Shown: positions 33,162-42,172, numbered from the stretch's first letter. The stretch is 64,000 bases of DNA from an uncultured Dehalococcoidia bacterium (GCA_938015525.1 CALLPC010000005.1:62001-126000); one strand, 5' to 3'. Numbers and translations are program-made. Notes: a model not told the origin generated them from the letters alone.

Positions 33162-34288
33162 CTGCAGCCGTCCTCAGCACCCGTCACCCCGAGACCGCCG
33201 CCATCCTCGCCGTCGCTGAAGACGGCCTCTCCGGCTTTCACGAGCGCCCCTTCGCGGTCATCGCCGGGCGCGCCGGCGTCCCCGAACGCACCGTCGTCGA
33301 CCGCATCCGCGCGCTCCTCGAGGCCGGCGTCGTCCGCAGGGTCCGCCAGACGCTCAATACCGGCAGCCTCGCCGCGGGAGCCCTCGTCGCCTGGAACGTC
33401 CCGAACGAGGCACTCCACGAGGCCTTCGATATCCTCCACCGCGACGACCCCTTCTCGGGCCACGTCGTCATCCGCTCCACCGATTCGGCGCTCCCGGGCG
33501 CCGCCTTCCGGCTGTGGACGACCGTCAAAGTGCCCCAGGGCTTCTCCCTCGCGCGGCACGTCGCCCTGCTCGGCAGCGCCATCGGCGCCGAGGCCTGGCG
33601 CATCATGCCCGCGCGCTGCCTCTTCGCCCTCGGCGTCGGCCACGTCCGCCGCCGCAACCTCGAACCCGGCTCCCGCGCCAATGCCCCGGCCGCACCCCAG
33701 TACCCGGAGCTTACCCGTCTCTCCTCGTTCGAATGGGAGGTCCTCGCCGCGCTGAAAGAGCCGCTCGAACCCGCCGAGCTGGTCAGCGAGCCATGGCGGG
33801 CGCGTGCAGACCGCCTCGGCCTCGACTACGCCCGCTTCATCGAAACTGTCCGCGCACTCGAAGCAAAGGGCCTCATCGCCCGCTTTTCGACCTTCCTCGA
33901 ACACGTGAAAGCGCTCCCCACCGGCGAGCGCGTGACACGCTACAACGCCCTCTTCCACTGGGCGGTAGAGCCCGGCCGCGAGCTCGACGCCGGCGGCGAA
34001 GTCGGCCGCCACCACATCATCACGCACGCCTACTGGCGCGAAGCCGGCCCCGAATTCGGCAACGTCAACATCATGGCCGTCGCCCACGGCACCGAAAAAG
34101 CCGCACTCCTCGCCCACAAGGCCGCCATCGATGCCCACCTCGCAGAAGCCGGCATCCCCGTCCGCTACACCACCCAGTTCTGGGGCGGCCGCTCCGAAAT
34201 CAAACCATCCGAAATCCTGCCCGCCGCCTACGAAGCCTTCTGCCGCCAGCACGGCATCGACCCTGCCACCATGCGCGAGGAGCCCTGA
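33158..34288 (+). CDS. Fused siroheme decarboxylase, AhbA-AhbB (NirDL) type
   Basis: A 376-residue tandem duplication of the Lrp/AsnC-like siroheme decarboxylase subunit. Residues 1-185 hold a winged-helix part, SGHVVIRS and [15 protein letters not shown], similar to AhbA. Residues about 190-376 hold a second helix-turn-helix, [22 protein letters not shown] and [16 protein letters not shown], similar to AhbB. The family removes two carboxyl groups from siroheme to give 12,18-didecarboxysiroheme. It could be mistaken for a Lrp regulator, but the operon position supports an enzyme. ATGA overlap with hemA. Confidence 0.82.
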   Translation: MTAAVLSTRHPETAAILAVAEDGLSGFHERPFAVIAGRAGVPERTVVDRIRALLEAGVVRRVRQTLNTGSLAAGALVAWNVPNEALHEAFDILHRDDPFSGHVVIRSTDSALPGAAFRLWTTVKVPQGFSLARHVALLGSAIGAEAWRIMPARCLFALGVGHVRRRNLEPGSRANAPAAPQYPELTRLSSFEWEVLAALKEPLEPAELVSEPWRARADRLGLDYARFIETVRALEAKGLIARFSTFLEHVKALPTGERVTRYNALFHWAVEPGRELDAGGEVGRHHIITHAYWREAGPEFGNVNIMAVAHGTEKAALLAHKAAIDAHLAEAGIPVRYTTQFWGGRSEIKPSEILPAAYEAFCRQHGIDPATMREEP

Positions 34289-34290
34289 CC

Positions 34291-35289
34291 ATGCAATATC
34301 GACCCCTCCATGGCACCCCGCTCACCCTCTCGGCCATCGGTTTCGGTGTCTGGACCGTAGGCACCACCTGGTGGGGCGTGACGGACCGGGCCGAAGGCGT
34401 CCGCCTCCTCCGCCTCGCCTTTGACCTCGGCATCACGTTCTTCGACACCGGCAACACCTATGCCGATGGGGCCGCCGAGACCATCCTCGCGGAAGCGCTC
34501 GGCGAACGCCGGGGCGACGTCGTGATCGCCACCAAGTTTGGCTACGACCTCTCGGTCCCTCCGCGCCCCAACCAGCAGGAGCGCCCCCACGACTGGTCGC
34601 CCGGCCACATGCGCCGCTCACTGGAAGCCTCCCTCCGCCGCCTCCGCACCGACTACATCGACTACTACCAGCTCCACAATCCCCGCCTCGACGCCATCCA
34701 GCGGGACGACCTCCTCCAGGCGCTCGAGGATGCCCGCCGCGAGGGTCTCATCCGGGCCTTCGGCGTCGCCCTCGGCCCCGCCTTCGACCTGCGCCAGGCC
34801 GAAGAGGGTATCGCTGCCGTCCGCCGCGGCATGCCCGCCCAGGTCATCTACAACCTCCTCGAACAGGAACTCGGCGAGGCCATCTTCCCCGTCGCCCGCG
34901 AATGCGCGGTCGGGACCCTCGCCCGCGTGCCCCATGCCTCCGGGCTGCTCGACGGCACCGCCACCCGCACCACCGAATTCCCTCCCGGTGACCACCGCCG
35001 CTGGCGCATCGACACGCCGGAAAAGCGCACCCTCTGGGAGGAGGGCCTCCGCCGTGCCGGTACGCTTGCCTTCCTCGCCCGCGACGGCCGCACCCTCGGC
35101 CAGGCCGCCATCCAGTTCATCCTCCGCGAACCCTCGATCGGCGCCGTCATCCCCAACATCTACGACGAAGCCCGCCTCCGCGAATTCGCTGCCGCATGTG
35201 AAGCGCCCGCCCTCACTGACGACGAATACGAAGCCGTCCAGCGCCTCCGCGCTGCCGGCTACCCCGAACCCGAAGGAGCCCCAGCATGA
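34291..35289 (+). CDS. Aldo/keto reductase within the heme operon
   Basis: A 332-residue NADPH-dependent TIM-barrel AKR. Visible motifs are [28 protein letters not shown], the [11 protein letters not shown] segment containing the conserved His of the tetrad, and [14 protein letters not shown]. It starts 2 bp after the siroheme decarboxylase gene and overlaps the next gene by 4 bp (ATGA), so co-expression is tight. No AKR has a defined role in known heme pathways; its place between the AhbAB-like and HemQ-like genes suggests either a new step or reduction of a by-product. Confidence 0.85.
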   Translation: MQYRPLHGTPLTLSAIGFGVWTVGTTWWGVTDRAEGVRLLRLAFDLGITFFDTGNTYADGAAETILAEALGERRGDVVIATKFGYDLSVPPRPNQQERPHDWSPGHMRRSLEASLRRLRTDYIDYYQLHNPRLDAIQRDDLLQALEDARREGLIRAFGVALGPAFDLRQAEEGIAAVRRGMPAQVIYNLLEQELGEAIFPVARECAVGTLARVPHASGLLDGTATRTTEFPPGDHRRWRIDTPEKRTLWEEGLRRAGTLAFLARDGRTLGQAAIQFILREPSIGAVIPNIYDEARLREFAAACEAPALTDDEYEAVQRLRAAGYPEPEGAPA

Positions 35290-36050
35290 GTGACGAACCC
35301 GCGCCCTCCCGCCCCCGCGGCCCGGTGGTCGAACTCGACCCCTCCGGCCGCGTCAGCCTCAAGGAAGCCGACCGCGCCCCCCGCCAGTTCCTCAACTACG
35401 CCTTCTTCCGCATCGACCCCGCCTTCCGCCGCCTCCCCCGTGAGGAGCGCTGCGCCCTCCACCGCGAGTACGTCGAGGTCCTCCACCGCTGGGCCGCCCG
35501 CGACGACCTCATCCTGCGCACCTACACCCTCGAAGGCCTCCGCGCCGATTGCGACTTCATGCTCTGGCGCATCGCGAGCGACATCCGCCGCTTCAACGAG
35601 ATGCAGCGCGAACTCAACGCAACCCGGATGGCCGGCTGGCTGACCCCCGCCTACAGCTTCCTCTCCCTCCAGAAACGCTCCCAGTACGTCAACCGCATCG
35701 AAGGCTCCGGCCACGGCCTGGAACTCCTCCCCGGCCAGGGCACCTTCCTCTTCGTCTATCCCTTCGTCAAAACCCGCGCCTGGTATGCCCTCAGCCCCCA
35801 CGCGCGCCAGGGCATGATGGATGAGCACATCCACGTCTCCAGCCCGTTCAAGGGCGTCCGCCTCAACACCAGCTACAGCTACGGCATCGACGACCAGGAG
35901 TTCGTCGTTGCCTTTGACTCCGACTACCCGCAGGAGTTCGTCGACCTCGTCGGGCGGCTGCGCTTCACCGAAGCCTCCCGCTACACCCAGCGCGACACGC
36001 CCATGTTCACCTGCCTGAAGACGCCGCCCGGCGATATCTTCCAGCCCTGA
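35286..36050 (+). CDS. hemQ: Chlorite-dismutase-family protein, HemQ-like coproheme decarboxylase
   Basis: A 254-residue member of the chlorite dismutase/HemQ family. The segment [12 protein letters not shown] (Tyr158 and Lys162) and the following [12 protein letters not shown] (candidate proximal His181) correspond to the HemQ heme site; [13 protein letters not shown] follows as in HemQ. HemQ decarboxylates coproheme to heme b using peroxide. No Arg typical of true chlorite dismutase could be confirmed by eye, so HemQ is preferred on context. It overlaps the AKR gene by 4 bp. Confidence 0.8.
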   Translation: MSDEPAPSRPRGPVVELDPSGRVSLKEADRAPRQFLNYAFFRIDPAFRRLPREERCALHREYVEVLHRWAARDDLILRTYTLEGLRADCDFMLWRIASDIRRFNEMQRELNATRMAGWLTPAYSFLSLQKRSQYVNRIEGSGHGLELLPGQGTFLFVYPFVKTRAWYALSPHARQGMMDEHIHVSSPFKGVRLNTSYSYGIDDQEFVVAFDSDYPQEFVDLVGRLRFTEASRYTQRDTPMFTCLKTPPGDIFQP

Positions 36051-36092
36051 ACGGCCCGGCCGCACCGTTCACGCCGTGTCACAATGAACGAC

Positions 36093-37568
36093 ATGTCGAA
36101 CTCCACCGGCCACGCCTGGCTCGTCGGCGCCGGCCCCGGCGACCCCGGCCTCCTCACCCTCGCCGGCCGCGAGGCTCTCCAGCAGGCCGACGCCGTCCTC
36201 TACGACGCCCTCATCGCGCCCGAACTCCTCGCCTTCGCCCGCCCGGGCGCCCGGCTCATCCCCGTCGGCAAACGGGCAGGCGCCCATTCGCTGCCCCAGG
36301 AAGAGATAACCCGCCTGCTCGTCGAGCTTACCGCTGCCGGCTGCCGCGTCGTCCGGCTGAAAGGCGGCGACCCGTACGTCTTCGGCCGCGGCGGCGAAGA
36401 AGCCCTCGCCCTCCGCGAGGCCCGGCTTCCGTTCACCGTCATCCCCGGCGTTACCTCCGCCGTCGCCGTGCCCGCCGCCGCCGGCATCCCCGTCACCCAC
36501 CGCGGTCTCGCGACCCGCTTCACCGTCCTCACCGGCTCCGAACAGACCGGTGATGCCCCCGCTTCCCTCCCCGGCCCCGCCGCCGGCACCCTCGTCATCC
36601 TCATGGGCGCCGCCGCCCTGCCCGTCCTCGTCGAGCGCCTGCTCGCCGCCGGCTGGGACCCTGCCGCGCCCGCTGCCTCCATCGCCAACGGCACCCTCCC
36701 GAACCAGCAGGTCGTGACCGGGCCCCTCGCCCGGCTCCCCGGGGCCGCCGCCGCCCTCCCCACGCCGCTCATCACCGTCGTCGGTCCCGTGGCGGCCCTC
36801 GCCGAACGGCTGGGCCCGGGCCGGTTCGGTCCCCTCGCCGGCAGGACGGTCGTCGTCACCCGCTCGCGCAGCCAGGCCTCGCAGCTCAGCGAGACGCTCC
36901 GCGCCCTCGGCGCAGCGGTCATCGAGGCTCCCGCCATCCGCATCGAGCTCCGCCCCGACCGGCTCATCGCCGACGGGGACATCGCCGCCCGCTGGGACTG
37001 GGTCATCTTCACCAGCCAGAACGCCGTGGCATCGATGTTCGCCGCCCTCGACGCTGCCGGGCGGGATGCCCGCGCCTTCGGCAGCACCGCCATCGCCGCC
37101 GTCGGTACAGCCACCGCCGACGCCCTCCGCGCCCGGGGCATCCGCCCCGACTTCCTCCCCTCCCGCCCCACCTCGTCCTGCCTCGCTGCCGAACTCCCGT
37201 GCGACGCCGGCGCCCGGGTCTACCTTCCCATCTCCTCCCTCGCCGGGCCCGAGCTCGAAGATGCCCTCCGCCAGCGCGGCGCCCGCGTCGAGCGCGCCGA
37301 CGCCTACGAGACGCTGCCCGAGGCGCTCTCACCGGAGACGCTCGCCCGCGTGAAGGCCGCCGATGCGGTCACCTTCACCAGCGCCTCGACCGCCCGCTTC
37401 CTGCACGCCGCCCTCGGAGATGCCGCGCTGCCCCCGCACGTCCGCCTCGTGAGCATCGGCCCGGCCACCTCCGCCGCCGTCCGCGCCTGTTTCGGCCGCC
37501 TCGATGCCGAGGCCCCCGAACCCTCCCTCCCCTCCCTCGCCGCCGCCGTGCTGGAGGCCCTCGCATGA
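36093..37568 (+). CDS. cobA-hemD: Fused uroporphyrinogen-III C-methyltransferase / uroporphyrinogen-III synthase
   Basis: A 491-residue bifunctional protein. Residues about 5-245 are the SAM-dependent methyltransferase making precorrin-2 (GAGPGDPGLLTLAGREAL, KGGDPYVFGRGGEEA, ILMGAAALPVLVERL). Residues about 255-491 are HemD, cyclising hydroxymethylbilane (TVVVTRSRSQASQLSETL, WVIFTSQNAV, VTFTSASTARF). The ATG at 36093 is 7 nt after a CACAAT hexamer that overlaps the alternative ATG at 36084. The fusion commits uroporphyrinogen III to siroheme or cobalamin. It overlaps sirC by 4 bp. Confidence 0.92.
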   Translation: MSNSTGHAWLVGAGPGDPGLLTLAGREALQQADAVLYDALIAPELLAFARPGARLIPVGKRAGAHSLPQEEITRLLVELTAAGCRVVRLKGGDPYVFGRGGEEALALREARLPFTVIPGVTSAVAVPAAAGIPVTHRGLATRFTVLTGSEQTGDAPASLPGPAAGTLVILMGAAALPVLVERLLAAGWDPAAPAASIANGTLPNQQVVTGPLARLPGAAAALPTPLITVVGPVAALAERLGPGRFGPLAGRTVVVTRSRSQASQLSETLRALGAAVIEAPAIRIELRPDRLIADGDIAARWDWVIFTSQNAVASMFAALDAAGRDARAFGSTAIAAVGTATADALRARGIRPDFLPSRPTSSCLAAELPCDAGARVYLPISSLAGPELEDALRQRGARVERADAYETLPEALSPETLARVKAADAVTFTSASTARFLHAALGDAALPPHVRLVSIGPATSAAVRACFGRLDAEAPEPSLPSLAAAVLEALA

Positions 37569-38086
37569 GCATCCTCGTCGAACTGCTCCCCTCGGCCGGA
37601 CCGGTCCTCGTCGTCGGCGGCGGGAACGTCGCCGCCCGCAAGGTCCGCGTCCTCGCCGAGGGCGGCTTCCGGGTCGTCGTCGTCGCTCCAGCCATCAGCG
37701 CCGAGATCGCGGACCTCCCGGGCGTCACCTGCATCCCCCGGGCCTTCGCGAACGTCGACGTCGACGCCCGCCCCTGGACCCTCGTCCTCGCCTGCACGAA
37801 CGACCGCGAAACCAACCGCGCCGTCGGCGAGGCCGCCCGCGCCCGCCGCATCCCCGTCCTCGTCGCTGATGCACGCGACGAGAGCACGGTCGCCTTCCCG
37901 GCGCTCTACCGCGACGGCGACCTCCTCGCGGCCGTCTCGACCTCCGGCGCCGACCCCGCGCTCGCCGCCCGCCTCCGCGATACGGTCGCGGAGGCCCTCG
38001 GCCCCGGGCGCGCCCGCGAGGTCGCGGCCGCCCGCGAAGCTCGCCGCGACCGCCTCGCCGCCCGCCGGCAGGAGACCGACCCGTGA
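37565..38086 (+). CDS. sirC: Precorrin-2 dehydrogenase (SirC-like)
   Basis: A 173-residue NAD-dependent enzyme oxidising precorrin-2 to sirohydrochlorin. The N-terminal GPVLVVGGGNVAARK is the Rossmann motif; VLACTNDRETNRAV follows and the STSGADPALAARLR segment is typical of the Met8/SirC/CysG-N family. No full C-terminal chelatase-like region is present and a separate chelatase lies directly downstream. Overlaps both neighbours by 4 bp. Confidence 0.9.
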   Translation: MSILVELLPSAGPVLVVGGGNVAARKVRVLAEGGFRVVVVAPAISAEIADLPGVTCIPRAFANVDVDARPWTLVLACTNDRETNRAVGEAARARRIPVLVADARDESTVAFPALYRDGDLLAAVSTSGADPALAARLRDTVAEALGPGRAREVAAAREARRDRLAARRQETDP

Positions 38087-39525
38087 CGCATCTCGTCCTC
38101 GCCGGCCACGGCTCCCACCTCAACGCCGCTTCCAGCGAGCCGACCCGCCGCCTCGCCGCCGCCCTGCGCCGCACCGGCGAGTTCAGTGCCGTCTCCGTCG
38201 CTCTCTGGAAGGAAGAGCCCTCCCTGTCCCGCGCCCTCGACGCCGTCGAAGACCCCGACGTCGTCGTGGTCCCCGTCTTCATCTCGACGGGATACTTCAC
38301 CCGCACCGTCGTCCCCCGCGAGATGCGCCTCGACGGCCCCCGCACCCGCCGTGGCCGCCAGCACATCCGCTACACCCTGCCCGTGGGTACCCACCCCCGC
38401 CTCGCCGACGTCATCATCGAACGAGCTCGCGAGGCCGGTGCCGGCCCGGCCGACGGCCTCGTCGTCCTCGGCCACGGTACCCGCCGCGACTCCGAGTCGG
38501 AGAAGAACGTCCTCACCATGGCCGACCTCGTCGCGCGGCGCGGCCTCTTTGCGGAGTGTGGCGTCGCCTTCATCGACCAGGAGCCGGGCATGCTCACCAT
38601 GCTCGAACGCTTCCGTGCACCGCGCCTCTTCGTCGTCCCGCTCTTCATCGCCGACGGCTGGCACGTCGGCGAAACCATCCCCGCCGACCTCGCGCTCGAT
38701 GGCCCCGAGACCCGGCGCGGCGGCCGCATCGTCCACTACACCCCGCCCGTCGGCACCCACCCCGCCCTCGCCGCCGTCGTTCTTGAGCTCGCCCGCGAAG
38801 CCCTCCCACCTCAAACGTCCGACCTCCAACCTCCAATCTCCAGCCTCCAATCTCCAGCCTCCACCCTTCAGCCTCCAGCCTCCCTCGGCGAGCTCCGCCT
38901 CGAACCCAAGCGCATCTGCGGCCCCGGCGACCCCCTCCGCGAACTCCCGCCCGACGCCGAGGCCATCCGCCGGTACGTCCGCAGCGATGCGGCCGGCCGC
39001 TACCGGCCCCTCTCCGGCAGCCGCGGCCTGCCGCCCGGGTGGTTCGTGCCGCTCGGGGGCGGGCTGACCGCGGACGACGTCATCGAAGCCGTTTACCCGC
39101 TCGCGCTGGTTCACCGGCAGCAGGCGGCAGACGGCACCCTCCGCATCGTCCCCCTCGATGCCGTCCTCGACCGCCAGTCCGGCCGCTACGAAAGCGCTCG
39201 CCGGCTTTCCGACCGCGGCCGCCGCATCGCCCGGGAGGTCCTGTGCCGCGGCTGCGTCCGCACGCCGGCCTGGCCCCTCTCCTCCACCGAACCCCCGGCG
39301 CCGTGCGCCGTGCGCCCGGGGCCCGGCGTCATCCCCTGCCCGGAGCCCTGCAGCGTCCTCGTCGCGCTCGCCCGGGAAGCTGCCGCCTGGGAGCAGGACC
39401 CCCCGGCACCGGCGCCCATCGACCCATCGGTCCCGTTCGCCGATTTTGCAGCGCCCGGCAACCCGACCCGCGAAGCCGTCCTCGCCGCTATCCTCGAACC
39501 GTCCCGCCCCGGAGCCTCCCCATGA
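38083..39525 (+). CDS. Two-domain CbiX chelatase with DR2241-type Fe-S C-terminus
   Basis: A 480-residue protein resembling Deinococcus DR2241. Two CbiX domains occupy about residues 1-115 (LAGHGSHLNAASSEP) and 116-240 (VVLGHGTRRDSESEKN). A Pro/Ser/Gln linker (about 247-268) is encoded by a heptamer DNA array. The C-terminal region carries CRGCVRTP and a later CPEPC, candidate ligands of a 4Fe-4S cluster. The likely role is ferrochelation of sirohydrochlorin to siroheme. The start is GTG, sharing four bases with the sirC stop. Confidence 0.85.
   Translation: MTHLVLAGHGSHLNAASSEPTRRLAAALRRTGEFSAVSVALWKEEPSLSRALDAVEDPDVVVVPVFISTGYFTRTVVPREMRLDGPRTRRGRQHIRYTLPVGTHPRLADVIIERAREAGAGPADGLVVLGHGTRRDSESEKNVLTMADLVARRGLFAECGVAFIDQEPGMLTMLERFRAPRLFVVPLFIADGWHVGETIPADLALDGPETRRGGRIVHYTPPVGTHPALAAVVLELAREALPPQTSDLQPPISSLQSPASTLQPPASLGELRLEPKRICGPGDPLRELPPDAEAIRRYVRSDAAGRYRPLSGSRGLPPGWFVPLGGGLTADDVIEAVYPLALVHRQQAADGTLRIVPLDAVLDRQSGRYESARRLSDRGRRIAREVLCRGCVRTPAWPLSSTEPPAPCAVRPGPGVIPCPEPCSVLVALAREAAAWEQDPPAPAPIDPSVPFADFAAPGNPTREAVLAAILEPSRPGASP
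38823..38885 (+). repeat. In-gene heptanucleotide repeat, nine units
   Basis: Nine contiguous 7-mers close to CCTCCAA/CCTCCAG/TCTCCAG (63 bp) lie in the cbiX-like gene. Since 3 units are 21 bp, the array encodes a 7-residue period (LQPPISS, LQSPAST, LQPPASL). It is the same heptamer family as the intergenic array at 7843-7875. Confidence 0.85.
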
Positions 39526-40793
39526 CCAACCAGTCCATCCGCGAAGCCGCCGCCGGCCTCTTCCCGGGCGGCGTCAACAGCCCCGTCCGCTCCTACCGCT
39601 CCGTCGGTGGCGACCCCGTGCCCATCGCCCGGGGGGAAGGGCCGTTCGTCTTCGATGCCGAGGGAAACCGCTTCATCGACTTCGTCGGCGGCTTCGGCCC
39701 CGCCATCCTCGGCCACGCCCATCCTGCGGTCACCGCCGCAATCTCCCGCGCCGCCGCCGACGGCCTCGCCTTCGGTGCCCTCGGCCCGCGCGAAGTCGCC
39801 CTCGCCGAGGCGATCCGCGAGTCCACCGGCCTCGAACGGCTCCGCTTCCTCAACTCCGGCACCGAAGCCACCATGACCGCCATCCGCATCGCCCGCGCCG
39901 CCACCGGCCGCGACCTCATCGTCAAGTTCGACGGCTGCTACCACGGCCACAGCGATGGCCTCCTCGTTCGCGCCGGCAGCGGCGTCGCCACCCTCGGCCT
40001 GAGCGACTCCGCCGGCGTCCCCCAGGCCGTCGCGGGGCTCACCGCCGTCCTCCCCTACAACGACCCCGCCGCCCTCATCCGCTGGTTCGAGACCCGCGGC
40101 GCCGAGACCGCCGCCGTCATCGTCGAAAGCATCCCCGCCAACGTCGGCATCCTCGCGCCGGACCCGGAATTCCTCCAAACCCTCCAGTCGCTCCCCCGCG
40201 CCCACGGCGCACTCCTCATCGCCGATGAGATCATCACCGGCTTCCGCCTCCGCCGGGGCCTCTCCGGCGTGCTCCCCGCAGCCGACCTCGTCACCCTCGG
40301 CAAGGTCATCGGCGGCGGCCTCCCGGTCGGCGCGGTTGGCGGCCCCGCCAGCCTCCTCGGCCTGCTCGCGCCCGAGGGCCCCGTCTACCAGGCCGGCACC
40401 TTCAGCGCCAACCCGGCCGTCATGGCCGCCGGCCTGGCCACCCTCGAAGCCCTCACCCCGGCCGCGTACCGGCGCCTCGACCAGGTCGCCCGCCACCTCG
40501 AAAACGGCCTCCTCACCGCCATCAAGCGGGCCGAAGCCCCCGCCTCCGTCGTCCGCTTCGGCTCTATGCTCAGCCTCTTCTTCCGGCCGGCACCCCCGCG
40601 CGACGACGCCGAGGCCCGCGAAGCCGACACCTCAGCCTTCGCCCGCTTCCACCGCGCCATGCGCCAGCGGGGCATCCTCATCCCCCCCTCCCAGTTCGAG
40701 ACCTGGTTCGTCTCACTCGCCCACAACGAACCCGAAATCGACGCCGCCGTCCGCGCCGCAGCCGAGGCCCTCCGCGAGGCCCTCCCCGCATGA
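39522..40793 (+). CDS. hemL: Glutamate-1-semialdehyde 2,1-aminomutase
   Basis: A 423-residue PLP enzyme converting glutamate-1-semialdehyde to 5-aminolevulinate. It begins with LFPGGVNSPVRSYRSVGG, has LRFLNSGTEATMTAIRIARAATGR (phosphate binding), the GCYHGHSDGLLV segment and the PLP Lys261 in VTLGKVIGGGLPVGAVGG. It overlaps the chelatase upstream and hemC downstream by 4 bp each. Confidence 0.95.
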   Translation: MTNQSIREAAAGLFPGGVNSPVRSYRSVGGDPVPIARGEGPFVFDAEGNRFIDFVGGFGPAILGHAHPAVTAAISRAAADGLAFGALGPREVALAEAIRESTGLERLRFLNSGTEATMTAIRIARAATGRDLIVKFDGCYHGHSDGLLVRAGSGVATLGLSDSAGVPQAVAGLTAVLPYNDPAALIRWFETRGAETAAVIVESIPANVGILAPDPEFLQTLQSLPRAHGALLIADEIITGFRLRRGLSGVLPAADLVTLGKVIGGGLPVGAVGGPASLLGLLAPEGPVYQAGTFSANPAVMAAGLATLEALTPAAYRRLDQVARHLENGLLTAIKRAEAPASVVRFGSMLSLFFRPAPPRDDAEAREADTSAFARFHRAMRQRGILIPPSQFETWFVSLAHNEPEIDAAVRAAAEALREALPA

Positions 40794-41686
40794 CCACCCT
40801 CCGCCTCGGCACCCGCGGGAGCCAGCTCGCCCTCACCCAGGCCGGCATCGTCGCCGACCGCCTCACGGCCGCTGCACCCGGCGTCCAGGTCGACCTCGTC
40901 ACCATCACGACGGACGGCGACCGCGACCAGTCCACCCCGCTCGACGAGGGCGAACGCCCCGGCTGGTTCACCACCGCCATCCAGGAAGCGCTCCAGCGCG
41001 GTGACATCGACCTCGCCGTCCATTCGCTCAAGGACCTCCCGACCCGCCGGCCGCAGGGTCTCGTCATCGCCGCCGTCCCCCTTCGCGAAGACCCCCGCGA
41101 CGCCCTCATTTCCCGCTCCGGTCAGCCCCTCCGCGCCCTTTCGCCTGGCGCCGTCGTCGGCACGGGCTCCCCCCGGCGCGAAGCCCAGCTGCGCGAAATC
41201 CGCCCCGACCTCCAGGTCCGCCCCATCAGGGGCAACGTCGAAACCCGTCTCCGGAAGGTCCGCGACGGCGAATACGACGCCGCCGTGGTTGCGCTCGCCG
41301 GCCTCCGCCGGCTTCGCCTCGAGTCCGAGGCCGCCGAGGTTTTCGGTCTCGAAGAGATGCTCCCCGCCCCCGGCCAGGGCGCCCTCGCTGTCGAATGCCG
41401 CGCCGCCGACGCCGAACTCCGCCAGCTCCTCGCCCGCATCGACGACCCGCAGGTCCGCCTTGCCGTCACGGCCGAGCGCGCCTTCCTCGCTGCCATCGAA
41501 GGCGGCTGCAGCTTCCCGGCCGCAGCCTTCGCCGAGCACTTCGGCTCGACCCTCAAGCTCCACGCGCTCATCGCCCCCGCCGGGCGTATCATCCGCTCGA
41601 AAATGGGCGGCCCGGCAGAAACGGCCGCCGGCCTCGGCCGCCAGCTCGCCGCCGAGCTGCTGGCACGGGCCGCCCGCGGAGGCTGA
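40790..41686 (+). CDS. hemC: Porphobilinogen deaminase
   Basis: A 298-residue enzyme polymerising four porphobilinogen molecules to hydroxymethylbilane. LRLGTRGSQLALTQA, DLAVHSLKDLPTR, GTGSPRREAQL and the dipyrromethane cofactor Cys240 in AIEGGCSFPAAAF are present (the usual motif is EGGCQVP, so the residues after Cys differ). It is the last tetrapyrrole gene; hemB is not in the window. Confidence 0.95.
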   Translation: MTTLRLGTRGSQLALTQAGIVADRLTAAAPGVQVDLVTITTDGDRDQSTPLDEGERPGWFTTAIQEALQRGDIDLAVHSLKDLPTRRPQGLVIAAVPLREDPRDALISRSGQPLRALSPGAVVGTGSPRREAQLREIRPDLQVRPIRGNVETRLRKVRDGEYDAAVVALAGLRRLRLESEAAEVFGLEEMLPAPGQGALAVECRAADAELRQLLARIDDPQVRLAVTAERAFLAAIEGGCSFPAAAFAEHFGSTLKLHALIAPAGRIIRSKMGGPAETAAGLGRQLAAELLARAARGG

Positions 41687-41690
41687 GCCC

Positions 41691-42140
41691 GTGGACCCCG
41701 CCGGCGTCGAACGCGACCTCTTCCGCGCCCTCAACGCCTTCGTCGAGCCCGCCGTGCGCGCGGGCCTCGGCGGTCCGTGCCTCATCCCCCTCGGCCTCAT
41801 CGTCCTCGAAACTGTCGGCCGCCGTTCCGGCCGGCTCCACCGGACTCCACTCCTCGCCTCCGTCGTCGACGGCTGTATCATCGTCGGCACGTTCCGGCGG
41901 CGGTCCAGCTGGGTCCGGAACGCCGAGGCCGCCCCCGCCGTCCGCTACTGGCTCAACGGCCGGGAGCTCCGCGGCCGCGCGCACGTCGTCCGCCCCGGCA
42001 GGCCGCCGGCGCTGCCGTCGACGGTCAGCCAGCTCGTGCGCGGCATCGCCGCCACCCTCCTCGCCCGCTACGCGGCCCTCGGCTGGTCGTTCGCCGTCAT
42101 CGAGCCGGTCGCAGGGGAACCGACTCCCGGCGCCGTGTAG
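41691..42140 (+). CDS. Deazaflavin-dependent nitroreductase-like (DDN) protein
   Basis: A 149-residue split-barrel protein of the F420-dependent nitroreductase family. The strands LETVGRRSGRLHRTPLLAS, the VGTFRRRSSWVRNAEA segment and the VRYWLNGRELRGRA stretch are typical. Family members use F420 or related cofactors; a physiological substrate is not clear. It begins 4 bp beyond the hemC stop with a GTG, so may be co-transcribed with the heme operon. Confidence 0.78.
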   Translation: MDPAGVERDLFRALNAFVEPAVRAGLGGPCLIPLGLIVLETVGRRSGRLHRTPLLASVVDGCIIVGTFRRRSSWVRNAEAAPAVRYWLNGRELRGRAHVVRPGRPPALPSTVSQLVRGIAATLLARYAALGWSFAVIEPVAGEPTPGAV

Positions 42141-42160
42141 GCCCGGCGGCCCCGGTCGGC

Positions 42161-42166
42161 TACACT
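42161..42166 (+). promoter_or_regulatory. -10 element of a leaderless start (methyltransferase)
   Basis: TACACT, exactly 6 nt before the ATG at 42173. Confidence 0.5.
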
Positions 42167-42172
42167 CGGGCC

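Noticed and set aside
33158-34288. Lrp/AsnC transcription regulator
   Set aside because: Winged-helix similarity is real, but the duplicated siroheme-decarboxylase features and the operon position favour an enzyme.
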